A DNA stretch of 64,000 bases from Bacillus sp. FJAT-28004. GTDB taxonomy: Bacteria > Bacillota > Bacilli > Paenibacillales > Paenibacillaceae. Positions 18,858 through 27,028 of the stretch are shown here, in pieces (position 1 is the stretch's first letter; each line of letters begins with the position of its first letter). Position numbers and translations under genes: made by a program. The notes under the pieces were generated by a model, which searched no databases, was not told the origin of the DNA, and was given only the letters and a program-made list of their open reading frames with translations. The stretch spans positions 71,302 to 135,301 of the forward strand of contig NZ_LGHP01000001.1 of NCBI RefSeq assembly GCF_001280845.1. Reading direction: 5' to 3'.

Positions 18858-19105
18858 GTGACTATTCAAATGGAAAAGTCGTTGCTGGATGAACCCCTTC
18901 CATTTAAAAACGAGATATTCAACCTTATTATAAGCTCATTAACCCTGCATTATATCGATGATTGGGTCCCCACCTTTCGTGAATTCTATCGTATAATGAA
19001 ACCAGGTGGACAGCTTTTATGGACTTCAAACACTTTGAACGGACTGATTACTTTGCTCATTGTCTGGCCCAGGGCAGTTATGCTTAAAATATCGATGACA
19101 GTGTA
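18858..19105 (+). pseudogene. Methyltransferase type-11 remnant, frameshifted
   Basis: The readable part (LPFKNEIFNLIISSLTLHYIDDW, cited as LPFKNEIFNL and LTLHYIDDW, then FREFYRIMKPGGQLLWTS) is the central-to-late portion of a SAM-dependent methyltransferase. The N-terminal half with the glycine-rich SAM loop is absent. After LLWTS the expected family continuation appears in another frame as HFERTDYFAHCLAQGSYA before a stop, so a frameshift near 19032 and a C-terminal loss are evident. It is a decayed gene fragment and is not expected to be functional. Confidence 0.7.
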
Positions 19106-19117
19106 GGAGTGGTAGAC

Positions 19118-19732
19118 GTGGAAGAGAACTATTTATCACATAAATCACAGGAAGCCGTTCAATCCATTATTTCTGCTATTCATGAGCGTTTGGTTGGACG
19201 AACCAGTCCGCTGGTTGTGTCATTGGATGGAGGGAGCGGGGCAGGTAAATCTACGTTGGCTGCTGAGGTGGCTTCGCATGTGGGTGCAGCAGTCATCCAG
19301 TACGATGACTTCTTCGATGCGACGATCACTAACGAAGAATGGGACTCCTATACATCGGAGCAAAAATGTCGTCATTGTATCAACTGGCAGCGTATGCGAA
19401 CGGAGGCATTGTTACCAATGATTAGAGGTGAAAATGCACAATATCACCCTTTTTCCTTTTCTACTGGGAATGGTTTGGCATCGTCCTTAGTGACGAAGGA
19501 ACCTTCAGAGGTAATTATTCTTGAGGGAATTTATAGCTCGCTCCCTGAACTATCCGATGTTGTCGATCTTACAGTTCTCGTGGATGTATTACCCGAACTT
19601 CGCCGCAATAGGCATAATATTAGAGAGGGTACTGACGATGTGGAATGGCATCTTCGATGGGACTCGGCTGAGGATTATTATTTCACAGTCCTTCGTCCAC
19701 CATCATCATTCGATTTAATAGTGATTAACTAA
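19118..19732 (+). CDS. Uridine-kinase-like P-loop NTPase
   Basis: This protein of about 204 residues has a clear Walker A loop GGSGAGKST near residue 37, the YDDFFD acceptor segment and the ILEGIYSS stretch after the Walker B strand typical of the uridine kinase/phosphoribulokinase-like family. Such proteins phosphorylate nucleosides or related small hydroxyl compounds; the substrate here is not known. The first in-frame GTG (19109) lies inside the ribosome binding site AGGAG (19105-19109), so the GTG at 19118, eight bases downstream, is chosen. It follows the methyltransferase remnant immediately. Confidence 0.72.
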   Translation: MEENYLSHKSQEAVQSIISAIHERLVGRTSPLVVSLDGGSGAGKSTLAAEVASHVGAAVIQYDDFFDATITNEEWDSYTSEQKCRHCINWQRMRTEALLPMIRGENAQYHPFSFSTGNGLASSLVTKEPSEVIILEGIYSSLPELSDVVDLTVLVDVLPELRRNRHNIREGTDDVEWHLRWDSAEDYYFTVLRPPSSFDLIVIN

Positions 19733-19858
19733 TAGTACATATTGGGTTACCGAGAGAGACTGTCTGTTGATATTGAACGATTGGGTTGGATATGTTCAAA
19801 TATGTAATGTTTTCAAATTTTCAAAATTAATGTTTACCTGACAAGGGTTATTTGATAT

Positions 19859-19864
19859 TATAAT
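19859..19864 (+). promoter_or_regulatory. -10 box of the asd T-box transcript
   Basis: TATAAT at 19859-19864 is preceded by CTGACA at 19838-19843 with a short 15-base spacer. Transcription would begin near 19871, just before the T-box leader. Confidence 0.5.
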
Positions 19865-19874
19865 CGCAACATTC

Positions 19875-20169
19875 AAATGCGATGAAGAGAAGAGTAAATA
19901 AATGAATTCTTTCACAGAGAGCTCCGTTTGCTGAAAAGGAGTAAGGGTTCCTTATTGAAAAAAGGCTCAGAGCAGCAGATCGGAACCCAACATATAGGGG
20001 ATGGTTTGCCAGGAGCTCCTGTTACAGAGCTAAAGTATAAGCATTACTTGGTAATGCCGTACTTGAAGAGGCTAATATGGCGACATATTAGCGAATCTGG
20101 GGTGGTACCACGAGTATACAAATCTCGTCCCTAAGACTGTCCAAAGTCTTGGGGGTGGGATTTTTTTTA
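19875..20169 (+). ncRNA. T-box riboswitch leader, probable lysine specifier
   Basis: All main T-box landmarks are present in order. The AGTA box (19893-19896) is followed by AATAA (19897-19901), which pairs with TTATT (19952-19956). The apical AGAGAGC (19916-19922) and GCTG (19930-19933) match the AG-bulge and GNUG elements. Directly after TTATT comes GAA then AAA (about 19960-19963), the position of the specifier codon, reading Lys. The T-box core GGGGTGGTACCACGAG lies at 20099-20114; its UGGU bulge (20103-20106) suits a tRNA with discriminator A, as expected for tRNA-Lys. The competing terminator pairs TCCCTAAGACT with AGTCTTGGGGGTGGGA, then eight T (20161-20168). The basal stem was not resolved by eye. 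Confidence 0.88.
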
Positions 20170-20274
20170 TTGTCGCAAAGGAAATACTGCTTACATTCAA
20201 TATAAGGTACACCAAATCAGAGATTTTGAATAGTTACAGACGTTTAAGCCATATTGAAAGGAATTGAATATTTT

Positions 20275-21360
20275 ATGACAGAAAAATTGAAGGTTGGTAT
20301 TGTTGGAGGAACGGGCATGGTGGGGCAGCGATTTGTTCAGTTGCTGGATCAGCATCCCTGGTTTAAAGTAACGGCGATTGCAGCTAGTGCCAGTTCGGCA
20401 GGTAAAACGTATGAAGAATCTGTACAAAGCAGATGGAAGTTGTCTAGCCCAATTCCTGAAGATGTGAAAAATATCGTCATTCAGGATGCTTCGAAAGTAG
20501 AACAATTTGCCAATCAGGTCGATTTTATATTTTGTGCAGTGGATATGAAAAAAAATGAAATTCAAGCGTTGGAAGAGGCATATGCAAAGACGGGCACGCC
20601 TGTTGTTTCCAATAATTCGGCTCACCGCTGGACACCTGACGTACCAATGGTCATTCCGGAGATTAACCCAGGCCATATGGAAGTGATTGCTGCACAGAGA
20701 AAGCGACTTGGAACCTCGACCGGATTTATTGCCGTTAAGCCTAACTGTTCCATACAGAGCTACGTGCCAGCACTTCATGCACTGCTGGATTACAAACCAA
20801 CAAAAGTGGTGGCATCAACGTATCAGGCGATATCTGGAGCCGGCAAAAACTTTACCGATTGGCCTGAAATGTTGGATAATGTTATCCCATATATAGGTGG
20901 CGAAGAAGAAAAAAGCGAGCAAGAGCCACTGCGTATATGGGGTAGTATTGAAAATAATGAAATAATTAAAGCAAGTGCACCATTAATTACAACGCAGTGT
21001 ATTCGCGTTCCAGTATTGGACGGACATTTGGCTACAGTATTTGTATCGTTCGAGAAAAAACCATCGAAAGAAGAAATTCTCGAGCGCTGGCTGCAATTCA
21101 AAGGGCGGCCTCAGGAACTTGGCCTGCCAAGCGCACCAAAACAGTTTATAACTTATTTTGAAGAAGAGAACAGGCCGCAGACGAGACTTGATCGTGATAT
21201 TGAACGCGGTATGGGAGTTTCGGCGGGCAGATTGCGTGCGGATTCAATATACGATTATAAATTTGTAGGACTATCTCATAATACTTTACGTGGAGCAGCG
21301 GGTGGTGCTGTTCTAATCGCCGAACTGCTTAAAGCGGAAGGGTACATTCAGGCGAAATAG
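20275..21360 (+). CDS. asd: Aspartate-semialdehyde dehydrogenase, archaeal/fungal-type
   Basis: The 361-residue enzyme reduces aspartyl phosphate to aspartate semialdehyde with NADPH, the branch point to lysine, threonine and methionine. The NADP loop is VGIVGGTGMVGQRF, the catalytic cysteine is in VKPNCSIQSY (Cys 158), and SAGRLRADSIYDYKFVGLSHN (cited as AGRLRADS and FVGLSHNTLRGAAGG) closes the active site. GMVGQRFVQLLDQHPWF and the overall pattern are those of the archaeal/yeast Asd clade, not the usual bacterial Asd. ATG 20275 is chosen although AAAGGA is 12 bases upstream; an in-frame TTG at 20254 precedes that site. The T-box leader puts it under charged-tRNA control, most likely lysine. 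Confidence 0.9.
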   Translation: MTEKLKVGIVGGTGMVGQRFVQLLDQHPWFKVTAIAASASSAGKTYEESVQSRWKLSSPIPEDVKNIVIQDASKVEQFANQVDFIFCAVDMKKNEIQALEEAYAKTGTPVVSNNSAHRWTPDVPMVIPEINPGHMEVIAAQRKRLGTSTGFIAVKPNCSIQSYVPALHALLDYKPTKVVASTYQAISGAGKNFTDWPEMLDNVIPYIGGEEEKSEQEPLRIWGSIENNEIIKASAPLITTQCIRVPVLDGHLATVFVSFEKKPSKEEILERWLQFKGRPQELGLPSAPKQFITYFEEENRPQTRLDRDIERGMGVSAGRLRADSIYDYKFVGLSHNTLRGAAGGAVLIAELLKAEGYIQAK

Positions 21361-21392
21361 AAGCACACACTTTCAATCGAATAGCTATACTA

Positions 21393-21433
21393 AACAGCAA
21401 GCATTCTGATATTTTCAGGGGCTTGCTGTTTTT
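21393..21433 (+). terminator. Terminator of asd
   Basis: AACAGCAAGC (21393-21402) pairs perfectly with GCTTGCTGTT (21421-21430) and is followed by further T residues. Confidence 0.85.
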
Positions 21434-21529
21434 CAAAAATGCGTTATATCAGTGGTTGGTTAATGATCTGGAAGGAAATTCAATTGGATGAAAGAATATA
21501 TAAATGAGTAAATCTGAAAGGGAATGAAT

Positions 21530-21853
21530 ATGCGAGTCATTACTTTATGCGGTTCTACAAAGTTCAAAGAACAATTTGAACATGCAAACGCTTTTCTTAC
21601 ACTTCAAGGTAACATCGTTATTAGCGTTGCTTTCTTTGAGCAAAGCGATGGTTTTGAAATAACAGAAGAACAAGCTGAATTACTAGGAAACCTGCATTTT
21701 AGAAAGATTGATATTTCGGATGAAATATTCGTAATTGACGTTGATGGTTACATAGGGAACAGTACAAAAAGAGAGATCCAATATGCTGAAGAAAAGGGTA
21801 AGGTAATTCGGTACTATTCTAATGGAGAAATTCCTTTAAGAGTATTCAGCTAG
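21530..21853 (+). CDS. Small protein with nucleoside 2-deoxyribosyltransferase-like fold
   Basis: The 107-residue product opens with VITLCGSTKFKEQF and continues with KIDISDEIFVIDVDGYIGNS and TKREIQYAEEKGK. This is the pattern of small Rossmann-like proteins related to nucleoside 2-deoxyribosyltransferases and DUF4406. The catalytic role is unproven. AAAGGGA at 21517-21523 favours the ATG at 21530 over the one at 21524. It appears to be a stand-alone gene. Confidence 0.7.
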   Translation: MRVITLCGSTKFKEQFEHANAFLTLQGNIVISVAFFEQSDGFEITEEQAELLGNLHFRKIDISDEIFVIDVDGYIGNSTKREIQYAEEKGKVIRYYSNGEIPLRVFS

Positions 21854-21909
21854 CGAGAAACGATAGTTGATACCCAGACCTTGTTGAGTTATGAGCATAG
21901 GGGGATATA

Positions 21910-22908
21910 ATGGAGACATCAATCGGTGAGTTAATTCAACATTATTTTATTAATCCAAGCTATGAAATTGAATCAGTTCCTTTTGGTCTGACAAACCTCA
22001 CGAAAATAGTTAGAATCAATGGTCAAATGTATGTAGTCCGCATCTATGATCGTCATACGAAAAGTGTACAGAGCATAGAACTTGAATCAAAAATAACTTC
22101 ATTTTTGAGTAGCAGCGACCTAACATTCCAAGTGCCTGTATTTCTAAGGACGCTGAGCGGGGAAGAATACATACGATTATCAGACGGGACTTTAGGTGTC
22201 GTAGTTTCTTTTCTTGAAGGGAATGTACCAGAAATATCAGAGACACAGCATGCCACCGAATTTGGTCTGGTTGTGGGAGAAATCTCTTCCGCACTGAGCA
22301 AATACGAAACGGGTCTACAAAGTTACCCCGGAAAAACCTTTTCAGACTTTTATGATCTTCACCCACTCGCCCTTCGTAATGATGTAACTTCTTTTATGGA
22401 AGAACCACCGTTTTACATACCAGTATCCCACCTAAACTTTTATAAAGAAATGATTTGGTCAGTTGAGGAGTCTGTTCATCAGCTAAATCATTTGCCTAGG
22501 CAGCTCGTTCATCATGACTTGTTGATATTCAACCTATTGTCCCAAGAAAACAAAATTTGCGGTGTACTTGATTTTGATTTTACTTCTATAGAAATTAGTT
22601 TTATGGAGTTTGTCATTAGCCTTAATCATATTTTGCAAATATCTAATGGTTCTTTGGAAATGACTGAAGCATTTATTAAGGGCTATGCAGTTTTTCGCAA
22701 GGCGACAATACAAGAAATTAATCATTTGCAGCTCATGACACAGATTTACCATATTGCAGTTCTCCATATTTATATAGGTCAACATTACTCAGGAAAACCC
22801 ATTGAAGATAACTTCAACTATATACTTAATCAATTTCGCACAAGAAATAACTGGCTAAACGAACATCGTTTAACTTTGCAAAAATTACTCGAATCTTACT
22901 TGATTTGA
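21910..22908 (+). CDS. APH-fold phosphotransferase
   Basis: The 332-residue protein has the kinase-like signature LVHHDLLIFNLL (HxDxxxxN) near residue 200 and GVLDFDF about 20 residues later, the catalytic and metal sites of the aminoglycoside phosphotransferase/homoserine kinase II fold. The N-lobe lysine-type strand is MYVVRIYD. The start is an ATG after AGGGGGA. The substrate is unknown and nothing in the context indicates antibiotic resistance. It is unrelated in detail to the other two APH-fold proteins of the window. Confidence 0.72.
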   Translation: METSIGELIQHYFINPSYEIESVPFGLTNLTKIVRINGQMYVVRIYDRHTKSVQSIELESKITSFLSSSDLTFQVPVFLRTLSGEEYIRLSDGTLGVVVSFLEGNVPEISETQHATEFGLVVGEISSALSKYETGLQSYPGKTFSDFYDLHPLALRNDVTSFMEEPPFYIPVSHLNFYKEMIWSVEESVHQLNHLPRQLVHHDLLIFNLLSQENKICGVLDFDFTSIEISFMEFVISLNHILQISNGSLEMTEAFIKGYAVFRKATIQEINHLQLMTQIYHIAVLHIYIGQHYSGKPIEDNFNYILNQFRTRNNWLNEHRLTLQKLLESYLI

Positions 22909-22979
22909 TACTCAAGCATCGCTTGATATACAAAATAGAGAGTCAAATATACACTGGAAATATCTTGAACGAAGGGGTG

Positions 22980-23234
22980 ATGACAGTGTTTGATATGTTG
23001 AAAGTAGGCAGGAATATTTCGAAGTTAAGGAAGAAAATCGGAATTACACAAATGGATTTAGCTGACAGACTTCATATCAGTTACCAAGCGGTGAGCAATT
23101 GGGAGCGGGGAGAAACGATGCCTCAGTGTGGCGCGCTAGAGAACACGGATTTCCATCAAAAAGGTACTGAATCAAAGCTAACAGATGTTTTGTCTAATAA
23201 ACGATACCGTGATTGGCTTATTTTATATGTATAA
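22980..23234 (+). pseudogene. XRE-family regulator, truncated
   Basis: After AAGGGGTG, the ATG at 22980 opens a clear Cro/CI helix-turn-helix: MLKVGRNISKLRKKIGITQ, then LADRLHISYQAVSNWERGETMP. Family members then continue with a defined second half (DISKLPELS.. type), but here the sequence changes abruptly to QCGALENTDFHQKG and ends after another 30 unrelated residues. Only the DNA-binding half, about 85 residues in all, remains. It may be a remnant or a short DNA-binding protein. The in-frame extension back to 22905 overlaps the previous gene and has no ribosome binding site. Confidence 0.55.
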
Positions 23235-23303
23235 TGTAAGGAAGAACATTTAAGTAAATCACCTGCTGGTGAGTCTAACGGAATGTTAGAAGGGAGTATT
23301 TCA

Positions 23304-24206
23304 TTGACTCTACAACAATTAAAATACGTAATTGAAGTCGCTAATCGAGGCTCCATTAATGAGGCTGCCAAGCGATTATTTATTTCTCAGCCTAGCCTTT
23401 CCAATGCAATTAAGGATCTAGAAGAAGAAATGCAGTTAGAGATTTTCGAGAGGTCTAATAAAGGAATCTCACTTTCTAAAGAGGGTGTTGAATTTTTAAG
23501 TTATGCCAGGCAGGTAGTCGAGCAAGCGGAATTGTTGGAAAGCCGTTACCTTAATGCCAAGCCTTCGCCACAGCATTTTTCGGTTTCTACTCAGCATTAT
23601 GCTTTTGCAGTGAATGCATTTGTGAGTTTGGTTCGAGAGTACGGTCAGGATGAGTATGAATTAACTTTGCGTGAGACCAAAACCTACGAAATTATTGAAG
23701 ATGTCAAAAGCTTGCGCAGCGAGATTGGGATCTTATATCTTAATGAGTTTAATGGGAAAGTGATCAATAAGCTGCTCAAAACAGCGAATTTGCAATTCAT
23801 TAGCTTGTTTACGGCTAAGCCGCATATTTTCATCAGCATTAACAATCCGTTAGCCAATCAATCCATCGTGACGATTGACCAGCTTCAGAATTATCCGTAT
23901 TTGTCTTTTGATCAAGGCGAATATAATTCTTTTCACTTTTCAGAAGAAATTCTCAGTACGATGACGCATAAGAAGAGCATCCGCGTAAATGACCGGGCGA
24001 CGCTGTTCAATCTATTGATCGGATTAAACGGATATACGATTTCGACTGGTGTTCTCAGTGCAGATTTAAACGGCAATGAAATTATTCCTGTACCGCTTGA
24101 TTGTGAGGAGACCATCAATGTAGGTTGGATTTCTCATCGAAATGCTTCGTTATCCAAGCTCGGATCGGCCTATATAGAGGCGCTCAAACAAGTGATAGGC
24201 AAATAA
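23304..24206 (+). CDS. LysR-family regulator, probable methionine-pathway regulator
   Basis: The product is a 300-residue LysR protein with an N-terminal winged helix (LQQLKYVIEVANRGSINEAAKRL, cited as YVIEVANRGSINEAAKRL, and ISQPSLSNAIKDLEEEMQLE) and a two-lobe effector domain. A TTG start at 23304 lies eight bases after AGAAGGGAG; the upstream ATG at 23283 precedes that site. It lies directly before metE in the same direction, and the gap carries a LysR-type palindrome close to the streptococcal MetR/MtaR MET-box, so control of metE is a strong inference. The effector would be homocysteine or O-acetylserine by analogy only. Confidence 0.85.
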   Translation: MTLQQLKYVIEVANRGSINEAAKRLFISQPSLSNAIKDLEEEMQLEIFERSNKGISLSKEGVEFLSYARQVVEQAELLESRYLNAKPSPQHFSVSTQHYAFAVNAFVSLVREYGQDEYELTLRETKTYEIIEDVKSLRSEIGILYLNEFNGKVINKLLKTANLQFISLFTAKPHIFISINNPLANQSIVTIDQLQNYPYLSFDQGEYNSFHFSEEILSTMTHKKSIRVNDRATLFNLLIGLNGYTISTGVLSADLNGNEIIPVPLDCEETINVGWISHRNASLSKLGSAYIEALKQVIGK

Positions 24207-24215
24207 AAAATTCGG

Positions 24216-24263
24216 TATAGCTAAAAGCTATGACTAGATATAGTTTAATCCAGTTACACTATA
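24216..24263 (+). promoter_or_regulatory. LysR / MET-box-like operator upstream of metE
   Basis: TATAGCTAAAAGCTATG at 24216-24232 is a near-perfect palindrome containing the LysR T-N11-A motif and fits TATAGTTTnAAACTATA, the MET-box described for MetR/MtaR in streptococci, in its outer bases. A second degenerate pair, TATAGT (24239-24244) and ACTATA (24258-24263), lies just downstream. The two sites match the recognition/activation site layout of LysR regulators. Confidence 0.65.
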
Positions 24264-24316
24264 ACTGCGGATACGTGTTATCTTTCTTGTAACAATTTGT
24301 ATAGGAGTGTTACGAG

Positions 24317-26605
24317 ATGGTGAAAAGCAGTGTTTTGGGATATCCACGTATTGGTGCGGATCGGGAATGGAAGAAAGCGCTCGAGGCGTTTTGGTCAGGC
24401 AAGCTTGAAGAATCAGAGTTTCACGGTAAGCTGCAGGAAATCCGTCTGAATCATTTGCGTAAGCAGCAGGAGAAGGGCATCGATCTCATCTCGGTTAATG
24501 ACTTCAGCTATTACGATCATATTCTTGATACAGCTGCTATGTTCGGGATTATTCCGAAGCGATTTGCTTACGAAGGCGGCACTGTACCATTGTCTATATA
24601 TTATGGCGTTGCCCGTGGGACGAAGGATGCTACGGCAAGCGAAATGACCAAGTGGTTTAACACTAACTATCACTACATCGTACCTGAACTGGACGGAGCA
24701 ACACCGGTACTTACAGAGAATAAGCCGCTTATCGCATACTTGGAAGCGAAGGAAAAGCTCGGTATCGAGGGAAAACCCGTTATTGTGGGTCCTCTAACTT
24801 TCCTGAAGCTGTCCAAAGGATATAGTCAATCAGAGACTGACACATGGCTGGATCGTTTGCTGCCGCTTTATGTACAGATCCTGCAAGAGCTTGAGCGTGA
24901 AGGGGTTCAATGGGTACAAATTGACGAACCGATTCTTGTCACGAAATTAAGTGAGGATGATCGCAAGCGGCTTAAGAGCATCTACGAGACGCTTGCTGCT
25001 TCAGTTACTAGTCTGAATATCATGCTGCAAACCTATTTCGAATCCGTAGAAAACTATAGTGATATCGTAACGTTGCCTGTCAAAGGATTAGGACTGGACT
25101 TCGTACACGGTTTGTCTGGAAACTTATCGTCGATTAAACAATTCGGTTTTCCTAAGGACAAGGTTCTAGGTGCAGGCGTTATCGATGGTCGCGGCATCTG
25201 GAAGGCATCGCTTCGCGATAAATTGGCATTGTTGAACGAGTTGGCAGAAATCGTAACGGCTGATCAGCTAATTGTGCAGTCATCTTGCAGCCTGCTTCAT
25301 GTTCCGGTCACAGTGAAAAATGAGGCTAAGCTATTACCTGAACTAAAAGGTGCTCTTGCATTTGCGGATGAGAAGCTGGATGAGCTTGTTCTTCTTGCGA
25401 AAGCAGTCACCGCTGGAGATGCTTTAATCACAGCTGAACTGGAAAAATGCGATACTGCTCTTCAGGCGCTTAAGCAGTCAGGCGAACGCAATCGCAACGA
25501 CATTCAGCAAGCCGTTGCTGCTATTAGTGAGCAGAATCCAAAACGCAATCTGCCTTTCTCTGAGCGTCATATTGCACAACAGAAAAAGTGGCAATTGCCG
25601 ATTTTTCCAACGACGACAATTGGCAGCTTCCCGCAATCCGCAGAGGTGCGCAAAGCCCGTCAACAATGGCGCAAAGGTGATTGGAACAATGAGCAGTACG
25701 CTAATTACATCCGTGAGCAGATCGATATTTGGATTAAGCTGCAGGAAGAGATTGGTCTGGATGTTCTCGTTCATGGCGAGTTTGAACGCACGGATATGGT
25801 TGAATTTTTCGGTGAGAAGCTTGCGGGTTTCGCGTTCACCCAGTTTGGATGGGTGCAGTCGTATGGTTCCCGCTGCGTGAAACCGCCAATTATATTTGGG
25901 GATGTAGCATTCGAGGAAGCGATGACTGTCGAGGAAACGAAGTATGCTCAGTCGAAGACTGAACGTCCCGTTAAAGGGATGCTGACCGGACCAATTACAA
26001 TCATGAACTGGTCGTTCGTCCGTGATGACATTACGCGCGAACAAATCGCTTACCAGCTTGCCTATGCGCTTAGACAAGAGGTAGAGGCGCTTGAGCAAGC
26101 GGGCATTGGCATGATTCAGGTTGATGAACCTGCGGTTCGCGAAGGACTGCCGCTTAAGGAAGAAGATCAAGCCAATTATTTAGAATGGGCTGTCAAAGCG
26201 TTCCGCGTAACCACATGCACGGTTCAGGATACAACGCAAATTCACACACATATGTGTTATTGCGAGTTCCATGATATGATTGATTCCATTGAAGCGATGG
26301 ATGCGGATGTCATCTCAATCGAGACTTCACGCAGTCATGGTGAATTGATTCATAGCTTTGAGCTGAATACTTACAAGCTGGGTATTGGTTTAGGCGTATA
26401 CGACATCCACAGTCCGCGTATTCCGCGAGTGGAGGAAATGACGAGTATGATCGAACGCGCTTTGCGTGTACTAGATCCGAAGCTTTTCTGGATTAACCCA
26501 GACTGTGGACTAAAAACACGCGGATTCGAAGAAACCGTCGATTCCTTGCGCAATATGGTTGAAGCGACACAGATCGCTCGTGCGAAGCATTCTTTACAGG
26601 TATAA
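24317..26605 (+). CDS. metE: Cobalamin-independent methionine synthase MetE
   Basis: The 762-residue enzyme transfers the methyl group of 5-methyltetrahydropteroyl-triglutamate to homocysteine, the last step of methionine synthesis, without B12. It has the full two-barrel length of MetE. The N-terminal folate domain begins SSVLGYPRIGADREWKKALE, the interdomain signature is FPTTTIGSFPQSAEVRKARQ, and the zinc ligands are seen in HMCYCEF (His 645, Cys 647) and DCGLKTR (Cys 730). The ATG follows AGGAGTG. It is downstream of its probable LysR regulator and ends at a strong terminator. Confidence 0.97.
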   Translation: MVKSSVLGYPRIGADREWKKALEAFWSGKLEESEFHGKLQEIRLNHLRKQQEKGIDLISVNDFSYYDHILDTAAMFGIIPKRFAYEGGTVPLSIYYGVARGTKDATASEMTKWFNTNYHYIVPELDGATPVLTENKPLIAYLEAKEKLGIEGKPVIVGPLTFLKLSKGYSQSETDTWLDRLLPLYVQILQELEREGVQWVQIDEPILVTKLSEDDRKRLKSIYETLAASVTSLNIMLQTYFESVENYSDIVTLPVKGLGLDFVHGLSGNLSSIKQFGFPKDKVLGAGVIDGRGIWKASLRDKLALLNELAEIVTADQLIVQSSCSLLHVPVTVKNEAKLLPELKGALAFADEKLDELVLLAKAVTAGDALITAELEKCDTALQALKQSGERNRNDIQQAVAAISEQNPKRNLPFSERHIAQQKKWQLPIFPTTTIGSFPQSAEVRKARQQWRKGDWNNEQYANYIREQIDIWIKLQEEIGLDVLVHGEFERTDMVEFFGEKLAGFAFTQFGWVQSYGSRCVKPPIIFGDVAFEEAMTVEETKYAQSKTERPVKGMLTGPITIMNWSFVRDDITREQIAYQLAYALRQEVEALEQAGIGMIQVDEPAVREGLPLKEEDQANYLEWAVKAFRVTTCTVQDTTQIHTHMCYCEFHDMIDSIEAMDADVISIETSRSHGELIHSFELNTYKLGIGLGVYDIHSPRIPRVEEMTSMIERALRVLDPKLFWINPDCGLKTRGFEETVDSLRNMVEATQIARAKHSLQV

Positions 26606-26631
26606 GCTTAGGAATCGTTAACTAATATGGT

Positions 26632-26664
26632 AGAGCAGGCTGCAGTAGGCAGCCTGCTCTTTTT
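26632..26664 (+). terminator. Terminator of metE
   Basis: A perfect 12-bp stem AGAGCAGGCTGC/GCAGCCTGCTCT with a 5-base loop and a T-run. Confidence 0.93.
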
Positions 26665-26734
26665 ATTTTCATACTAGAATCCGGCTGATTTCTCAAATAT
26701 GATACTATAATTGGAATGTGCATATGACAAGGCA

Positions 26735-26845
26735 ATGGAAATTTTATTAAAGCAATTAGCTGAGACGAGCGCTGACGAGGGAATTCAGTCGTACAAGAGA
26801 GCTATCCTTTTTTATTCAGACCAATTGGATCAAATATGGGATTGA
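26735..26845 (+). CDS. Possible 36-residue small protein
   Basis: An ORF from ATG 26735 gives MEILLKQLAETSADEGIQSY followed by 16 residues ending FYSDQLDQIWD, an amphipathic helical sequence that looks protein-like. TATAAT at 26706-26711 precedes it and a hairpin terminator follows (26871-26918), so it could be a small transcription unit. No good ribosome binding site is seen, and it could equally be the C-terminal stub of a lost gene. Confidence 0.3.
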   Translation: MEILLKQLAETSADEGIQSYKRAILFYSDQLDQIWD

Positions 26846-26870
26846 GGCAGCCTGCTATTTTTAACGATAT

Positions 26871-26918
26871 GGCGACAGACTAGGACTTTATTATGACGTC
26901 TCAGTCTATCGCCTTTTC
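26871..26918 (+). terminator. Hairpin terminator in the metE-SLH gap
   Basis: GGCGACAGACT (26871-26881) pairs with AGTCTATCGCC (26903-26913) with one mismatch, followed by TTTTCT. The remaining gap to 27010 shows no cobalamin riboswitch and no further gene. Confidence 0.6.
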
Positions 26919-27028
26919 TATTTATTCAGATTATCCGAAACAAATAAGGTTTTGTACCGTCTAACAATTAGTGTAAATTTTACCATTAAAGCTATTCACG
27001 TTGACTCGCAGGAGGGGGAGAAATACGA

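Noticed and set aside
24207..24316. SAM (S-box) riboswitch before metE
   Set aside because: The gap is only 110 bases and lacks terminator and S-box core; LysR-type palindromes are present instead.
25478..26170. 230-codon minus-strand ORF opposite metE
   Set aside because: It is fully antisense to highly conserved MetE coding sequence; an open frame by chance from codon bias.
26919..27010. Cobalamin riboswitch before the transcobalamin-like gene
   Set aside because: The gap is too short and lacks the conserved B12-box sequence.
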